Positions 32,496-42,370 of a DNA stretch of 64,000 nt are shown piece after piece. Numbering within the stretch: position 1 is the first letter of the stretch; every line of letters starts with the position of its first letter. Location of the stretch: the NCBI GenBank assembly GCA_018136815.1, contig CM030940.1, forward strand, positions 4,054,245-4,118,244. Reading direction: 5' to 3'. Below the pieces are notes generated by a model that worked only from the letters and a program-made list of their open reading frames with translations, searched no databases and was not told where the DNA came from. The translations under genes and the position numbers were made by a program. Source of the stretch: Isochrysis galbana (Eukaryota; Haptophyta; Isochrysidales; Isochrysidaceae).

Positions 32496-33114
32496 GGGGA
32501 GCTGCGCGGCGGTTGCGCGCGAAAAGAGGGGGGAGAGGGGGAAGAGGGGGGAAAGGGGGAGCGGTGGGCCGTGAGGTGAAGGGGAAATGGGGAGTGGGAG
32601 ATCTAAAAGAAAGAGGACGCGGGAGATTTGTCTAAAAGAAAGAGGACGCGGGAGATTTGGGGGGAGAGGGGGGAAGAGGGGGAGAGAGAGGGGGCCGGCG
32701 GGGCGGGCGGGAGGGGCGGGGGGGGAGGGGGGGAGGGGGAGAGAGGGGGAAGGGGAGAGAGAGGGGAACGGAGAGAGAGGGGAACGGAGAGAGGGGAGAA
32801 CGGAGAGAGGGGAAGGGAGAGAGAGGGGAAGGGAGAGAGAGGGGAAGGGAGAGAGAGGGGAAGGGAGAGAGAGGGGAAGGGAGAGAGAGGGGAAGGGAGA
32901 GAGAGGGGAAGGGAGAGAGAGGGGAAGGGAGAGAGAGGGGAAGGGAGAGAGGGGAAGGGGAGAGAGAGGGGAAGAGCGACAAAAGGCCGGTCGGTGGTGT
33001 GGGGGCGTGGGTGGGAGGGGTCGCTGGGGGGGGGGGGGGAAGGAGGAGGAGGAGAAGGGGGAGCAGCAGCAGCAGCAGCAGCGAGGCAGGGAAAGGGAGC
33101 GGCTGTCGGTCGGC
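32496..33114. promoter_or_regulatory. Shared intergenic/promoter region of EED (-) and DHHC gene (+) with minisatellite
   Basis: Both start codons face away from this 619-bp interval, so it presumably holds both promoters. The central part (about 32745-32975) is a purine-strand minisatellite of roughly 16-bp units, GAGAGAGGGGAAGGGA, repeated about ten or more times. It is flanked by a direct repeat of TCTAAAAGAAAGAGGACGCG (about 32602 and 32631), then a G-run at 33028 and a CAG repeat at 33065-33082. No TATA box stands out. Confidence 0.6.
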
Positions 33115-34032
33115 ATGCTCCCGCCAGCGGACCGGCCGCTCTCGCTCTCGGAGCTTCCGCCTGTCCCGAGCCCGATGGGTGAGGTGCGCTTGCAGGAGGA
33201 GCGGCGCGGCATCCTGCTCGTGCTCGTCGGCGTGGCCATCTGCCTCGGCCTCACTCACGGCATCGCGCTCACAGTCGCCAACCAGCTCTCACCCTTTGCC
33301 TGGTGGTTCATCTTTGCGCTCATTTACGCCGAGGCAATAGTCGAGCTGATCTGCCTCGCATGGCTCCTGGGCGGAGACCCCGGGTATGTCGCCCGGAGCG
33401 AGGCTAACTGCTTTCCTCTCCCGGCCGCCGTCGAGTCGCGCCTACGTAAGGGAGATATCACGCTCGACCTGAACAATATTGTGCAGGGCGATGACACTTT
33501 TTGCACTCGCTGCTTGGTGTGGCGGCGCGTAAGCACCCGGCGATCTCGCCGGCGGCTGTTCCACCACTGCAGTATCTGTCAGCGCTGCGTGCGCGACTTT
33601 GACCACCACTGCGGCGTCTTTGGCCGATGCATCGCCGGCACCGCCACTAGTGGCAACATGTTGCCTTTTGTGGTGCTCATCCTGAATGGTGCCGCGGGCT
33701 GGATCACCACCGTGACAGCCATGGGCGTGGGATTTGGAACCACATATGGAGGTGCAATCGGCGTTGCTGTAGTCGGTGGCCTGCTTGCCCTGCCGGCCTT
33801 GCTGTGTCTGCTGAATATTCTCGTGTGTAGATGGGCTCTCGGAGTGTGCTTTGCGCGAACCGTCATCAATCGGGAGGGACAGAGGATGCAAGGTATCAAT
33901 GCGACATCTAGTGAGCTGTCCGAAGCGTTCAACGTTCTTGCAGGTTCGCACCCATTGCACTCGTTCGGCACTCCCCGCGCGCAGAACCGCTGCTGGCCCA
34001 GGACACTCGTTGGCGCCGCCTGCTACGCGTGA
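33115..34032 (+). CDS. DHHC-type zinc-finger palmitoyltransferase
   Basis: A single-exon frame from ATG 33115 (MLPPADRPLSLSEL), 305 aa; the frame is open further upstream only through repeat sequence. Two transmembrane helices precede the core (ILLVLVGVAICLGLTHGIAL; FIFALIYAEAIVELICLAWL) and two follow it (LPFVVLILNGAAGWITTVTA; a Gly/Ala/Leu-rich helix at about residues 225-245), the usual four-pass layout. The cysteine-rich domain is complete: CTRC, then HHCSICQRCV, then DFDHHCGVFGRCIAG with the catalytic DHHC. The family S-acylates membrane proteins in the endomembrane system. The C-terminal end after FNVLAG is less protein-like, and an AG|GT there could mean a further unseen exon, so the 3' end is provisional. 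Confidence 0.88.
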   Translation: MLPPADRPLSLSELPPVPSPMGEVRLQEERRGILLVLVGVAICLGLTHGIALTVANQLSPFAWWFIFALIYAEAIVELICLAWLLGGDPGYVARSEANCFPLPAAVESRLRKGDITLDLNNIVQGDDTFCTRCLVWRRVSTRRSRRRLFHHCSICQRCVRDFDHHCGVFGRCIAGTATSGNMLPFVVLILNGAAGWITTVTAMGVGFGTTYGGAIGVAVVGGLLALPALLCLLNILVCRWALGVCFARTVINREGQRMQGINATSSELSEAFNVLAGSHPLHSFGTPRAQNRCWPRTLVGAACYA

Positions 34033-34564
34033 TGAGGACACCTTGAACTTTCCGAGCGAGTCGCTGGAGACTTCATTAAATCAGTATCGCTAACTGAGCG
34101 CGTAGTTGGGGTCCCACATGGAATCCGATCTCGGCAGTTGACGTCCCGTCCCTCCTGCCGGTCGCCAAGCGCACTCCCTGCCGCTCTTGGATCCCCATCG
34201 ATTTCGTGCTCACATTCTCTTTGTGCCACCCCTCGCCGCAGTTGGGAGGCTCCCGGCACTGGGCACGAGTGCTAGAAGTATGGCCAGCGACGGATGCAAG
34301 CCATGTGAAGACATCACTTTGGCCCTTGCCGCTGGTTCCTCGCCTGCTGTAGGTGCTAAGTCTATCGGCAATGGGTTGATGAGTCGTCGTGACAATGCTG
34401 AAACGGTTGCAGACGTGGAGGCGCCTGCACCAACGCCCATCTCCAACTAGTGATAGTGATAGGGACCAATCTAGTAATGTCAAGAGGTGACACTTTCACA
34501 GCGTGCGCTTGCAGGCTGTGCTGCGATGCGGGCGATCGGGGTAGATCCGTCAGCATTTCTGGGT

Positions 34565-34796
34565 TCTAGAAAAAACTTCTTACTACCAATATTCTCGCCA
34601 CGCGCGCGGCCCTGCACAGCTATCCTGTGCAGCCACGCCCGCTTCCCTTACCACTCCTCCCACCTGCCTTGCGGCTTGTCCCCTCGTGCTCTACTTAGGG
34701 GCTCGGTGTGTGGGGCTTCCGGTCGTGGGCGGCTTGCACCGATCCTCGAAGGTCTAGTCCTCTACTCCCTCCTGCGCCTTCGGGCTATCGGCTATT
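34565..34796 (+). repeat. Dispersed repeat family E, copy 2
   Basis: AAAAAACTTCTTACTACC, ATTCTCGCCACGCGCGCGG, CAGCCACGCCCGCTTCCCTT and TTGTCCCCTCGTGCTCTACT match 28340-28610. A family H copy has inserted at its right end, at 34813. Confidence 0.65.
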
Positions 34797-34812
34797 TCAT
34801 TGGCTTGCTGTG

Positions 34813-35566
34813 CAACTAAGTTTATACTTGGTTGACCCATGGGGGGACACGAGCCCCCCCTCTCTCCACTCCTCCCCTGCCATGGGGGAGGAACCACCCA
34901 TCCTCCTGGCACGCCTGATGGCTTGCCAGGAGGCCACTGCCCTACTGACCCACTCCCTTCCCCACAGGCTCGCCCCATTCGCCCATCCTGGCCCCTCGTG
35001 ACCAGCCCATTGCTCCAACCCCCCCTCCCCCCCTGGTCGACAGGCAGACAGGTGCAGATTGGGGGCCCCAGAGGCTCAGGAGCGCCAGCGAGGGAGAGGC
35101 AGGGGAGGCCAGGGCCCAGTCCCAGCCTCCTCTGCCCCCAGAGCTGGCCTCCATGAGCCTCCAGGGGTCGCCAGGGGCAGCTGCAGGCCTGCCGCAGGCG
35201 CGCCATCGCGCGTGCCGCAGGAGAGGGGAGAGAGAGCGCGGAGAAGGGGGTGGGCGGAGCGAGAGCTCCGCTCACCGAAAAATAGGTAAGTCCCGCACCT
35301 GTTTACAGGAAAGTCGGGGCTGAGACCGCCGCCCACTCGGAGACACAGGAGGAAGGGGGGGAATGATCACCGGGGGGGGGCGCGGGCCACCGGACCATAT
35401 CTAAGCCCTTCACCCCTATCCCCCTAGTAGTGCACGGGGGGAGTCGCCTTATGGCGGGGGGAGAAGGGCCGGGGAAGTGGGGGTGTAGAAAGTTTCCTAC
35501 GTGAGTAGAAAGTAGAGGGTCCACGGCCGCGTGTGCGGTGAGACTATTAAAAGGTTTATATTTATA
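34813..35566 (+). mobile_element. Family H retroposon-like element, copy 1
   Basis: A 754-bp element flanked by a perfect 16-bp direct repeat TCATTGGCTTGCTGTG (34797-34812 and 35567-35582). The left end is the hairpin AACTAAGTTTATACTTGGTT and the right end is AT-rich (AAAAGGTTTATATTTATA). The interior is GC-rich and non-coding. It is nearly identical to 36640-37388 in inverse orientation. Long duplications of 15-17 bp suggest target-primed insertion by LINE machinery, with the hairpin as the likely 3' end of the transcript. Confidence 0.85.
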
Positions 35567-35739
35567 TCATTGGCTTGCTGTGTTAATAGTGTTTGTCGTG
35601 GGTTTGGCGGATGTCGAGCGGTGTGGAGATTGCGTGACGCGCGGGCCCGGGGGGCCCAGCCGAGCGGTTTTCCCTATCTATGGGTGTGGCAACTACTTTT
35701 ATAAGTAGGAGGCCGAGGGGCCCCCCAGAATGAGGTTGT

Positions 35740-36480
35740 GGTTCATTCACGTGGTTGGTGTGGTGGATCTGTGTGCTGTGTGAGGTTGTGGTTGTGGGTC
35801 TGTAACATTGGAAGTATGAGACACGGGGCGAGAGGGGCAAGAGGACCGACCGGACGCGACACGGGAAGGGGAAGAGGGAGCACACGAGTCGGTGCGGGCG
35901 AGCCATGAGCCGGCATGGCGGAGTGGGGCAGCACAGGGTTAGACGGGGGTGACACAGGGAGCGTCCTGACGATGTCGCGGGAAGCAAGAAGACGAAGAAT
36001 AGAACAACAACACGGGGCGACAAGGGAATACACTCGGAAACCATAGGAACAGGGGGGGAACTAATGGAACGGGAAGGGAGCGGGCGCTGGAGGAGCGGGG
36101 GGCAACGGCGAACGCGGAAACCCTCCGACCCTCTCTGCCCAAGGGAACAAGGAAACGCCGCGAAGATACGAGAGAACGGAAGGAAGGGATCCCGGCCGTG
36201 GCAGTCGCATGCGCGAGAACTTGGGGCGGGAGGAGAGGGGAGGAACGGGGTGTGGGGGAGACACGCTCTAAAGATAGAGCACGCGGCAGGAGAGGGGAAG
36301 GAGGCAGGGCGCGGGAAAGGGGGCACGCTCGCTAAAGGTAGAGCGTGCGGCATGATGAGGCGATGAGGCTCCCTTTATCTGCGACAGAGGCCATGGCGCG
36401 CGCATGCAGGACATGTCCGTAGGAGAACGGAGAGAACGACGGGAAAAGAACGACAAAAAACGACGCGATCTAGCCCGCGA
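35740..36480 (+). repeat. Dispersed repeat family B, copy 3
   Basis: GGGGCGAGAGGGGCAAGAGGACCGACCGGA, noted here in parts (GGGGCGAGAGG; GGACCGACCGGA), and GTGTGAGGTTGTGGTTGTG match 14200-14330. The copy also carries a doubled CTAAAGRTAGAGC motif near 36268 and 36333. It sits between the two arms of the inverted family H pair. Confidence 0.5.
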
Positions 36481-36639
36481 ATAGGTAAGACCACCGCCCA
36501 TTTGCGATATATTAACGGGAGGACACCCCGCGCGGCAGGCAGACACCGCCAAAGTGCGGCAGCAACATCCGGGCTCAGGATTGTCCTGACGGACCTACCG
36601 TCCGCGTTATCGTACTGAATATTGTAGAAGTCCGTTAAA

Positions 36640-37388
36640 TAATAAACCTTTTAATAGTCTCACCGCACACGCGGCCGTGGACCCTCTACTTTCTACTCAC
36701 GTAGGAAACTTTCTACACCCCCACTTCCCCGGCCCTTCTCCCCCCGCCATAAGGCGACTCCCCCGTGCACTACTAGGGGGATAGGGGTGAAGGGCTTAGA
36801 TATGGTCCGGTGGCCCGCGCCCCCCCCCGGTGATCATTCCCCCCCTTCCTCCTGTGTCTCCGAGTGGGCGGCGGTCTCAGCCCCGACTTATCCTGTAAAC
36901 AGGTGCGGGATTTACCTATTTTTCGGTGAGCGGAGCTCTCGCTCCGCCCACCCCCTTCTCCGCGCTCTCTCTCCCCTCTCCTGCGGCACGCGCGATGGCG
37001 CGCCTGCGGCAGGCCTGCAGCTGCCCCTGGCGACCCCTGGAGGCTCATGGAGGCCAGCTCTGGGGGCAGAGGAGGCTGGGACTGGGCCCTGGCCTCCCCT
37101 GCCTCTCCCTCGCTGGCGCTCCTGAGCCTCTGGGGCCCCCAATCTGCACCTGTCTGCCTGTCGACCAGGGGGGGAGGGGGGGTTGGAGCAATGGGCTGGT
37201 CACGAGGGGCCAGGATGGGCGAATGGGGCGAGCCTGTGGGGAAGGGAGTGGGTCAGTAGGGCAGTGGCCTCCTGGCAAGCCATCAGGCGTGCCAGGAGGA
37301 TGGGTGGTTCCTCCCCCATGGCAGGGGAGGAGTGGAGAGAGGGGGGGGCTCGTGCCCCCCCATGGGTCAACCAAGTATAAACTTAGTT
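36640..37388 (-). mobile_element. Family H retroposon-like element, copy 2
   Basis: A 749-bp element in inverse orientation to copy 1, flanked by a perfect 15-bp direct repeat TAGAAGTCCGTTAAA (36625-36639 and 37389-37403). The hairpin end is at 37369-37388 and the AT-rich end at 36640. No open frame has protein-like composition. The different duplications show that the two copies inserted independently. Confidence 0.85.
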
Positions 37389-37403
37389 TAGAAGTCCGTT
37401 AAA

Positions 37404-37625
37404 AATATACCTCCATTGAATGCCTCCATGCCATGATACCCGGATACCCAGAGGAGGGATAGGAGTGGAGAGAGGGGGGAGGGGGCTCGAGCTCGAGCCC
37501 GTCGAGCCGCCGCCCCCCCATGTGTGAACCAAGTATAAACTCGGTTGAGTGGGGGTGAAGAACGCTTGCGTGAGAGAAGTGGGTCCAGAGTCGCGTGCGC
37601 GGCGAGAATCATTATTCAATAGCTT
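37404..37625 (+). repeat. Partial family H copy and family E-like end
   Basis: A hairpin end AACCAAGTATAAACTCGGTT lies at 37527-37546, preceded by the GGAGTGGAGAGAGGGGGG lead-in. Beyond it, 37560-37615 (minus) reads AATGATTCTCGCCGCGCACG, as at the starts of family E. Confidence 0.5.
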
Positions 37626-37961
37626 GGGATAATGTGTAATGTGTAAGAAGGATTCAATATGCGATCTTGTTTGTATTTGTGCCTGCATCTTTGTGCATAT
37701 GCGGGGCTCTTCACGTTTCGCGCATCTTGCGCACGCCGTTCGCATCTTGCGCACTTTCGTCAAGCGGGACTCGCCGTTTGGGCAAGACGTGAGAAGCGAG
37801 TCCGTCCTAAAAGTGATCTTCATGTGAGATGGAGACACTATTCGCGCATCACCGGCGACTGCGTTCTCGGACCCGATGTTGCATTGAGAAGTAGCGCGGG
37901 TCGTGAGCGTCTGCATGCGAGCGGGATTTGAAGGGCGGGGGCGGGGGGGGGGGGGGGGGGG

Positions 37962-40639
37962 TCATCGCTTGGCCTTGCTGCCAGTAACCGCCTGCAATAC
38001 AGCCTGACGGTCGTCCTCCGAGGTGAGAGCTTGCAGCACCGACGTGAATTTGTCCGGATCGACGATTCGCGGATGCAGCACATTCGCTGCGTCTATCTTC
38101 CCCTTTCGATAGGTGAAAGAGCCCACCATGGGAAGCGCCTGCGAGCAGTCGAAATAGTTTCGTGCAGCCGCCATCTGCAGCAAATGCGCCCGATCCGCGT
38201 CGGGGAGCGCTTCGGTGCTTAGTATCTTGAGGATGGCGCGGAAGCGAGCATCATCCATCACTCGCGAGAAGTGGCGGCCACGATCAATTGGCCGTGTAGC
38301 GAGGACAATGGTGTGCGTGATGGAGATTGCGCCCGATTGTGGAAGCTCCGGGTACAGCCATGTAGAAAGCTGCACGACTGAGCCGTCGACCGCGACCGAC
38401 TTCCACGAGTCGCATGGAGAGGTGATCGCACGTTCCCAGAGGCGCTTCGCGGTTGTGCGATCATTGGCCACAGCCAAGTCTAGATTCACCTGTGTTTTTA
38501 GGGTAAGGGTGTGCTTGAGGCGGGACCGTTGCTGTCGATGATTGAGACAATAGGGAGGAGAGTTGGGGCGACACTGTGAAATATCGATTTACGAGAGCGT
38601 TGGTACGCTCAAAAGGCCGCTCGATGGAAAGTGGAGCGATTTGGCATATTGAGATTCGCAGCCTGCAAAATCGCGACTCGCACCCCTGCCTCGCCCTCTA
38701 CTTTCATCCTGGGGTTGCGACACGCTCAAATGCGAGTATGACGATCCGTCTGATAGACCCCACAGCGCGCAGCCGCCCACCTCGAATTCGAGCATATCCT
38801 GCGGCTTGTTGCACACGTACGTGAATTTGAGCGAGGAGGAGCTCGGCAATTTACCGCCATATTTCCCGTCATCTCCATTGAATGGAGTGCCGTCGAGCCT
38901 GCAATCGCGAAAGAACTCCTCTGGCTTCTCGTTCCCTCCAGCAGCGTCCCGGACGCGAGCAACAATCTGCAGGGGCGGTCGACACTTGTCAGTATGATGC
39001 CTGAACATCTTACGTCTCTCGGGCTTTTCAGGTTGTTGGGCCAAGAAATGTTGATGGTTCGCGGACTGCACCAGCATGGTGCGGTCTCAGGACCTCGCCC
39101 ACTTGGGGCGGCAAGCACAGCGCTGCCACGGTCAGCAGAGACGGGTAGCCTTGCCAACACACCCGGTCGGCGATGATTGCGTCGCCAGGATTCGCCAAGT
39201 CGAGGTCCAACGTCACCTACAACAACAAGGTAGGAGCTCATCCGGTCCCCGGAAGAACGGCACAAGATGCGCGATTGCTGCAGGTACGTGAGGAATATGT
39301 AGGACGAGGGAGTAGTGAAGCGTGCCCGCCCAGCCAGGGCGATGGCAGGATGTGCTCTGACCGCGCGCGCAGTACGCTGTTTGCGTAGGTTCTCACTATG
39401 CACCTCCATCCCATGCTTCCATGTGACGTAGTCAAAGTCGATCACGCCTTCTGTTGGAGGATGCCATTGCGACCCATCACGTGGCAGGACTAGTGCCGCG
39501 CCATTGAGCTTCATATTCATCCACGACTCGCCGCTCTCCGCTGTCATTCGGTCGTACAACGTCTCACAAATGAACGAGTCCCAAGGCTGTGAGAGGTCAA
39601 GACGATAGTGCCCATCAGGCCTTTTGGGATCGAACCTGGGCGCATCGCCCCTCTTATGCGCGGCGGCCTCTTGAACGTGCGAGAGGCCGAGGGTCTCAAT
39701 GCTGGTGTTCTCACGCAGAGCCTCCACTATAGCCGTAACTCCATCTAAGCTGATGCGCATCGCCTCATCTACTGCCATCGGATTGTGCGAGAGCTCGCAT
39801 GTGATGAGGGAATGGTTGGACTTGAGCCCCTCGGCGATGGCGATGGCACCCGCGCACCCGAAACGGTTGTGCGATGCATCGATCTCAATCAGCGTGCTAT
39901 TGGTGGCGAGCGCATGACCCAGGGCGCTTGCAACCGAATCGCCCATGCCGTTCCAGCTGAGGTTGATCTTCTGGAGAACGAGATTCGACTTGAGCCCCTC
40001 GGCGATCCCGGTGCCGCCCTTGCCTCGAAGCGAGTTCCACCCGAGGTTAAGCTCGAGGAGGTAGCCATGAGACGCGATCGCTGCGCCCAGTAGCACACCC
40101 ATCTCCTCGCCAAAGGCATTGGAAGACAGATCGAGCCGCGAGAGCGAGTTAGACTTGGTGATGGCTTCGACGAGCGGAGCTGCTGCTCGGTCGTCAAGCC
40201 CATTGCCCTTCAGGACAAGCTCGCGCAGCACGCTGGTCCTCTTGATCCCATCGCTCAGCGCACGCACTCCGTATGCGCCGATGCGGTTCTCTGCGAGGTT
40301 GAGTGAGGCGATGGTGGCGTTGACTCCGAGCACTGCGGCGACTGCGGCGGCTCCCTCATCTCCCAGCCAATTGTCGCCGAGGTTGAGCGCGCGGATGTGC
40401 GTGTTGGGCTTGAGCGCTGCGGCGAGAGCGCGTGCGCCCTTGACGCCGACGCCGTGGTGGCGCAGGTTGATGTGCGCGCAATCAAGCTTGGCGATGAACA
40501 TGGCGACGGGCACGATGCCAAGTGCCTCGCACGCAGCCAGGTACTCGTTCTTTCCCGTGCCTTCTGGCTCAGTGCTAAGATCGAGGTGGAGCAGCTCCGC
40601 CATCTCGGCCTCAGAGTCTGCGTCGCTCCAGTCACCCAT
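37962..40639 (-). CDS. Leucine-rich-repeat (RNI-like) protein with C-terminal DUF4476-like domain
   Basis: Four exons: 40639-39404, 39216-39163, 38966-38781 and 38489-37962, all introns phase 0, 667 aa. Residues about 50-330 are ribonuclease-inhibitor-type leucine-rich repeats of about 28 residues (INLRHHGVGVKGARALAAAL, RALNLGDNWLGDEGAAAVAA, SRLDLSSNAFGEEMGVLLGA, EIDASHNRFGCAGAIAIAEG). The middle holds short regions with ordinary composition (TLDLDLANPGDAIIADR). The last about 100 residues (DARFRAILKILSTEALPDAD, RAHLLQMAAARNYFDCSQAL, DKFTSVLQALTSEDDRQAVL) resemble DUF4476, a helical repeat domain common in protists. The role is unknown; probably protein-protein interaction. A long G-run follows the stop at about 37937-37961. 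Confidence 0.85.
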
Positions 40640-41039
40640 GGGATCGGAGGAGGGGGGAGAGACGGGAGAGAGGAGGACGGGAGTGGAGAGTGCGGGGGAG
40701 TGAGATGGAGGGGGGGGAGGAGGCGGAAGGCCAGTTGGCGAGGGGAGGGGGGAGGGGGAGAGAGGCGAGGCCCGACAAAGGGAGAGAGAGGAGAAAGGAC
40801 GTACGCGATGATTGGATTTTATCCACTGTCCGGACGTGGTCTTCTGGTAATCTCTGCCCCAAATGCTTGGAGCCCTTCTCTCTCCGCCGCCGCCTCCCCC
40901 CCCACTGCTCCCTCTCTCCCACTCTCTGGTATTCGCTGTGCTCTAGCCAAAACTCTCGTCGTCGTCGTCGTCGCGCTTTTGTAACGTTCGTTCGTTCGAC
41001 CCCTCCCATCGTCATCCGTAAAATGATAAAATGATCTAC

Positions 41040-41285
41040 TCTAGAGGCATGAGCTTCGTAGAACGACCCGCTTCGTGAAGCAGCCCGCGACGTTCCCCAG
41101 GGCTCCCACGGCCAAGCCCAAACCTCCCGCAACTCGTCGATGTGTTTGAACGCGCGGTGGCAGTCGTACTTCTCCTCCTCCTCCTCCTCATCCGTTTAGA
41201 GCACATCCAAGGTGGCCACAAGCTTGTCATCCTTGATGCACATGATGAGGAGGTCATATGGTCATGGCTTGTTCGGTTCCTTGAT
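41040..41285 (-). pseudogene. Broken coding fragment
   Basis: One minus-strand frame reads LLIMCIKDDKLVATLDVL, a stop codon, then TDEEEEEKYDCHRAFKHIDE and LREVWAWPWEPWGTSRAA. Both halves look like protein, so this is probably a gene fragment with an in-frame nonsense codon. The family is not recognised. It ends near a family D repeat. Confidence 0.35.
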
Positions 41286-41307
41286 GCTGGATGGGAAATA
41301 CGGTGCT

Positions 41308-41394
41308 GGTAGGGCGGTCAAGCAGGGTTTTTATTAGGGGTAAAAAACGACCATCTCAGAATTGAGGAAATTTGAAGATTTTTTTCAGTAGAAA
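41308..41394 (+). repeat. Dispersed repeat family D, copy 2
   Basis: GGTAGGGCGGTCAAGCAGGG, GACCATCTCAGAATTGAGGA and AATTTGAAGATTTTTTTC match 20375-20462. Confidence 0.75.
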
Positions 41395-41547
41395 CTTCCC
41401 AATACACCCAACAAGCACATATCCGGGGCCCATTAGCCATTAGGACTCAGACCCCCCCTGCCCCTGGCCATTGGGCCCCCACCACAGAACGTAATCAAAT
41501 ATTTTGACAAAAGACAAAAGACGCCCAAGTCGCGAAGGGCTGAAACG

Positions 41548-41830
41548 CTCAACTTCGAATCGAAACCGGGCGCAGTGCGTGCCCGGTTTCGACGATCCAT
41601 TCATATGAGGGGCATCGCAATACACAGGGGCCACCCACACACCACACACCCACACAGTCACGCCAATCGGTCAGCCCGCGCGTTGAAACCTCGTCGAAAT
41701 CAGCCATCCGCTGAGCCCATTGGACGTTTGACGTCTCCGAGTGATACCTGGAGAGCCCAACTTCGAACGGATGCCGGGCGCGCTGCGTGCCCGATTTCGA
41801 CGATCCATCCATATGAGGGGCCTCCTTATA
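41548..41830 (+). repeat. Direct duplication about 210 bp apart
   Basis: CAACTTCGAA...CCGGGCGC.GTGCGTGCCC...TTTCGACGATCCATYCATAT GAGGGGC occurs at 41550-41612 and again at 41759-41821, diverged at a few positions. No coding sequence is seen between. Confidence 0.65.
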
Positions 41831-41958
41831 GATGCTACCAAGGTGCGGGCCATCAAAAGTCCCGGTGCACCACCCAAATTAGGGAGAAATTATGCCCCCA
41901 TATACATATATATTATTAATTACTAGGATGTTGGTCCCCCTCTCTCCGCGCCTCGTGA

Positions 41959-42370
41959 TCACAGGGTGACTTGCACCTTGTGCTTCCTCAGTTGTGAGAG
42001 CATAGGCTGACTCTCCGCGCCAATCGGGTTGCACGAGAGGTTTACCGACGACAACCGAAAGCTCCGCGCGAGCTCGCACAAGCACTGCACGCCCGCCGGT
42101 CCAATCCGGTTGCGGTCGAGGATGAGCGTATGAGCCGTCCGACACGCTCCTGCCTCAAGCACGCGACAGACCATGTCCAAGGCCTCGTCGTCGAGATCCG
42201 CATCGGACAGACGCACGGTGGAGCGGTTGGAGGATACACTGAAGGTACTTACTCCACTCGATGCGCGAGAGGCATGGGAGCGCGGCTTCGGCGAGCGTGC
42301 GTAGGACATCGCCGTCTGCACAACCCAAGCGCAGCGAGCGCAGCGAGTAGTTGGGGTGCGCGAGGGTAGG
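41959..42370 (-). pseudogene. Leucine-rich-repeat gene fragment
   Basis: The minus strand reads HPNYSLRSLRLGCADGDVLR and TLAEAALPCLSRIEW. After a frame change or small intron near 42240 come DADLDDEALDMVCRVLEAGA, LILDRNRIGPAGVQCLCELA and SSVNLSCNPIGAESQPMLSQ, ending KHKVQVTL and stop at 41959. These are RNI-type leucine-rich repeats like the gene at 37962-40639. Upstream, at about 42365, sequence of a Copia element on the other strand takes over, so the 5' part is lost. It may be the true 3' exons of a gene truncated by insertion. Confidence 0.55.

Noticed and set aside
32587..33114. 5' extension of the DHHC frame and overlapping Arg/Glu/Gly-rich frames
   Set aside because: These are translations of the 16-bp purine minisatellite; the first convincing Met is at 33115.
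34754..35275. Open frames within family H copies (also 36926-37402 and 43157-44053)
   Set aside because: The same frames recur only because the repeats are homologous; the composition is not protein-like and no frame is shared by all copies.
35583..36353. 256-codon minus-strand frame between the inverted family H copies
   Set aside because: It falls in non-coding repeat family B; the homologous stretches at 1045 and 14190 do not keep the frame.
34813..37388. One DNA transposon with 750-bp terminal inverted repeats
   Set aside because: Each arm has its own different 15-16 bp target duplication, which shows two independent insertions.
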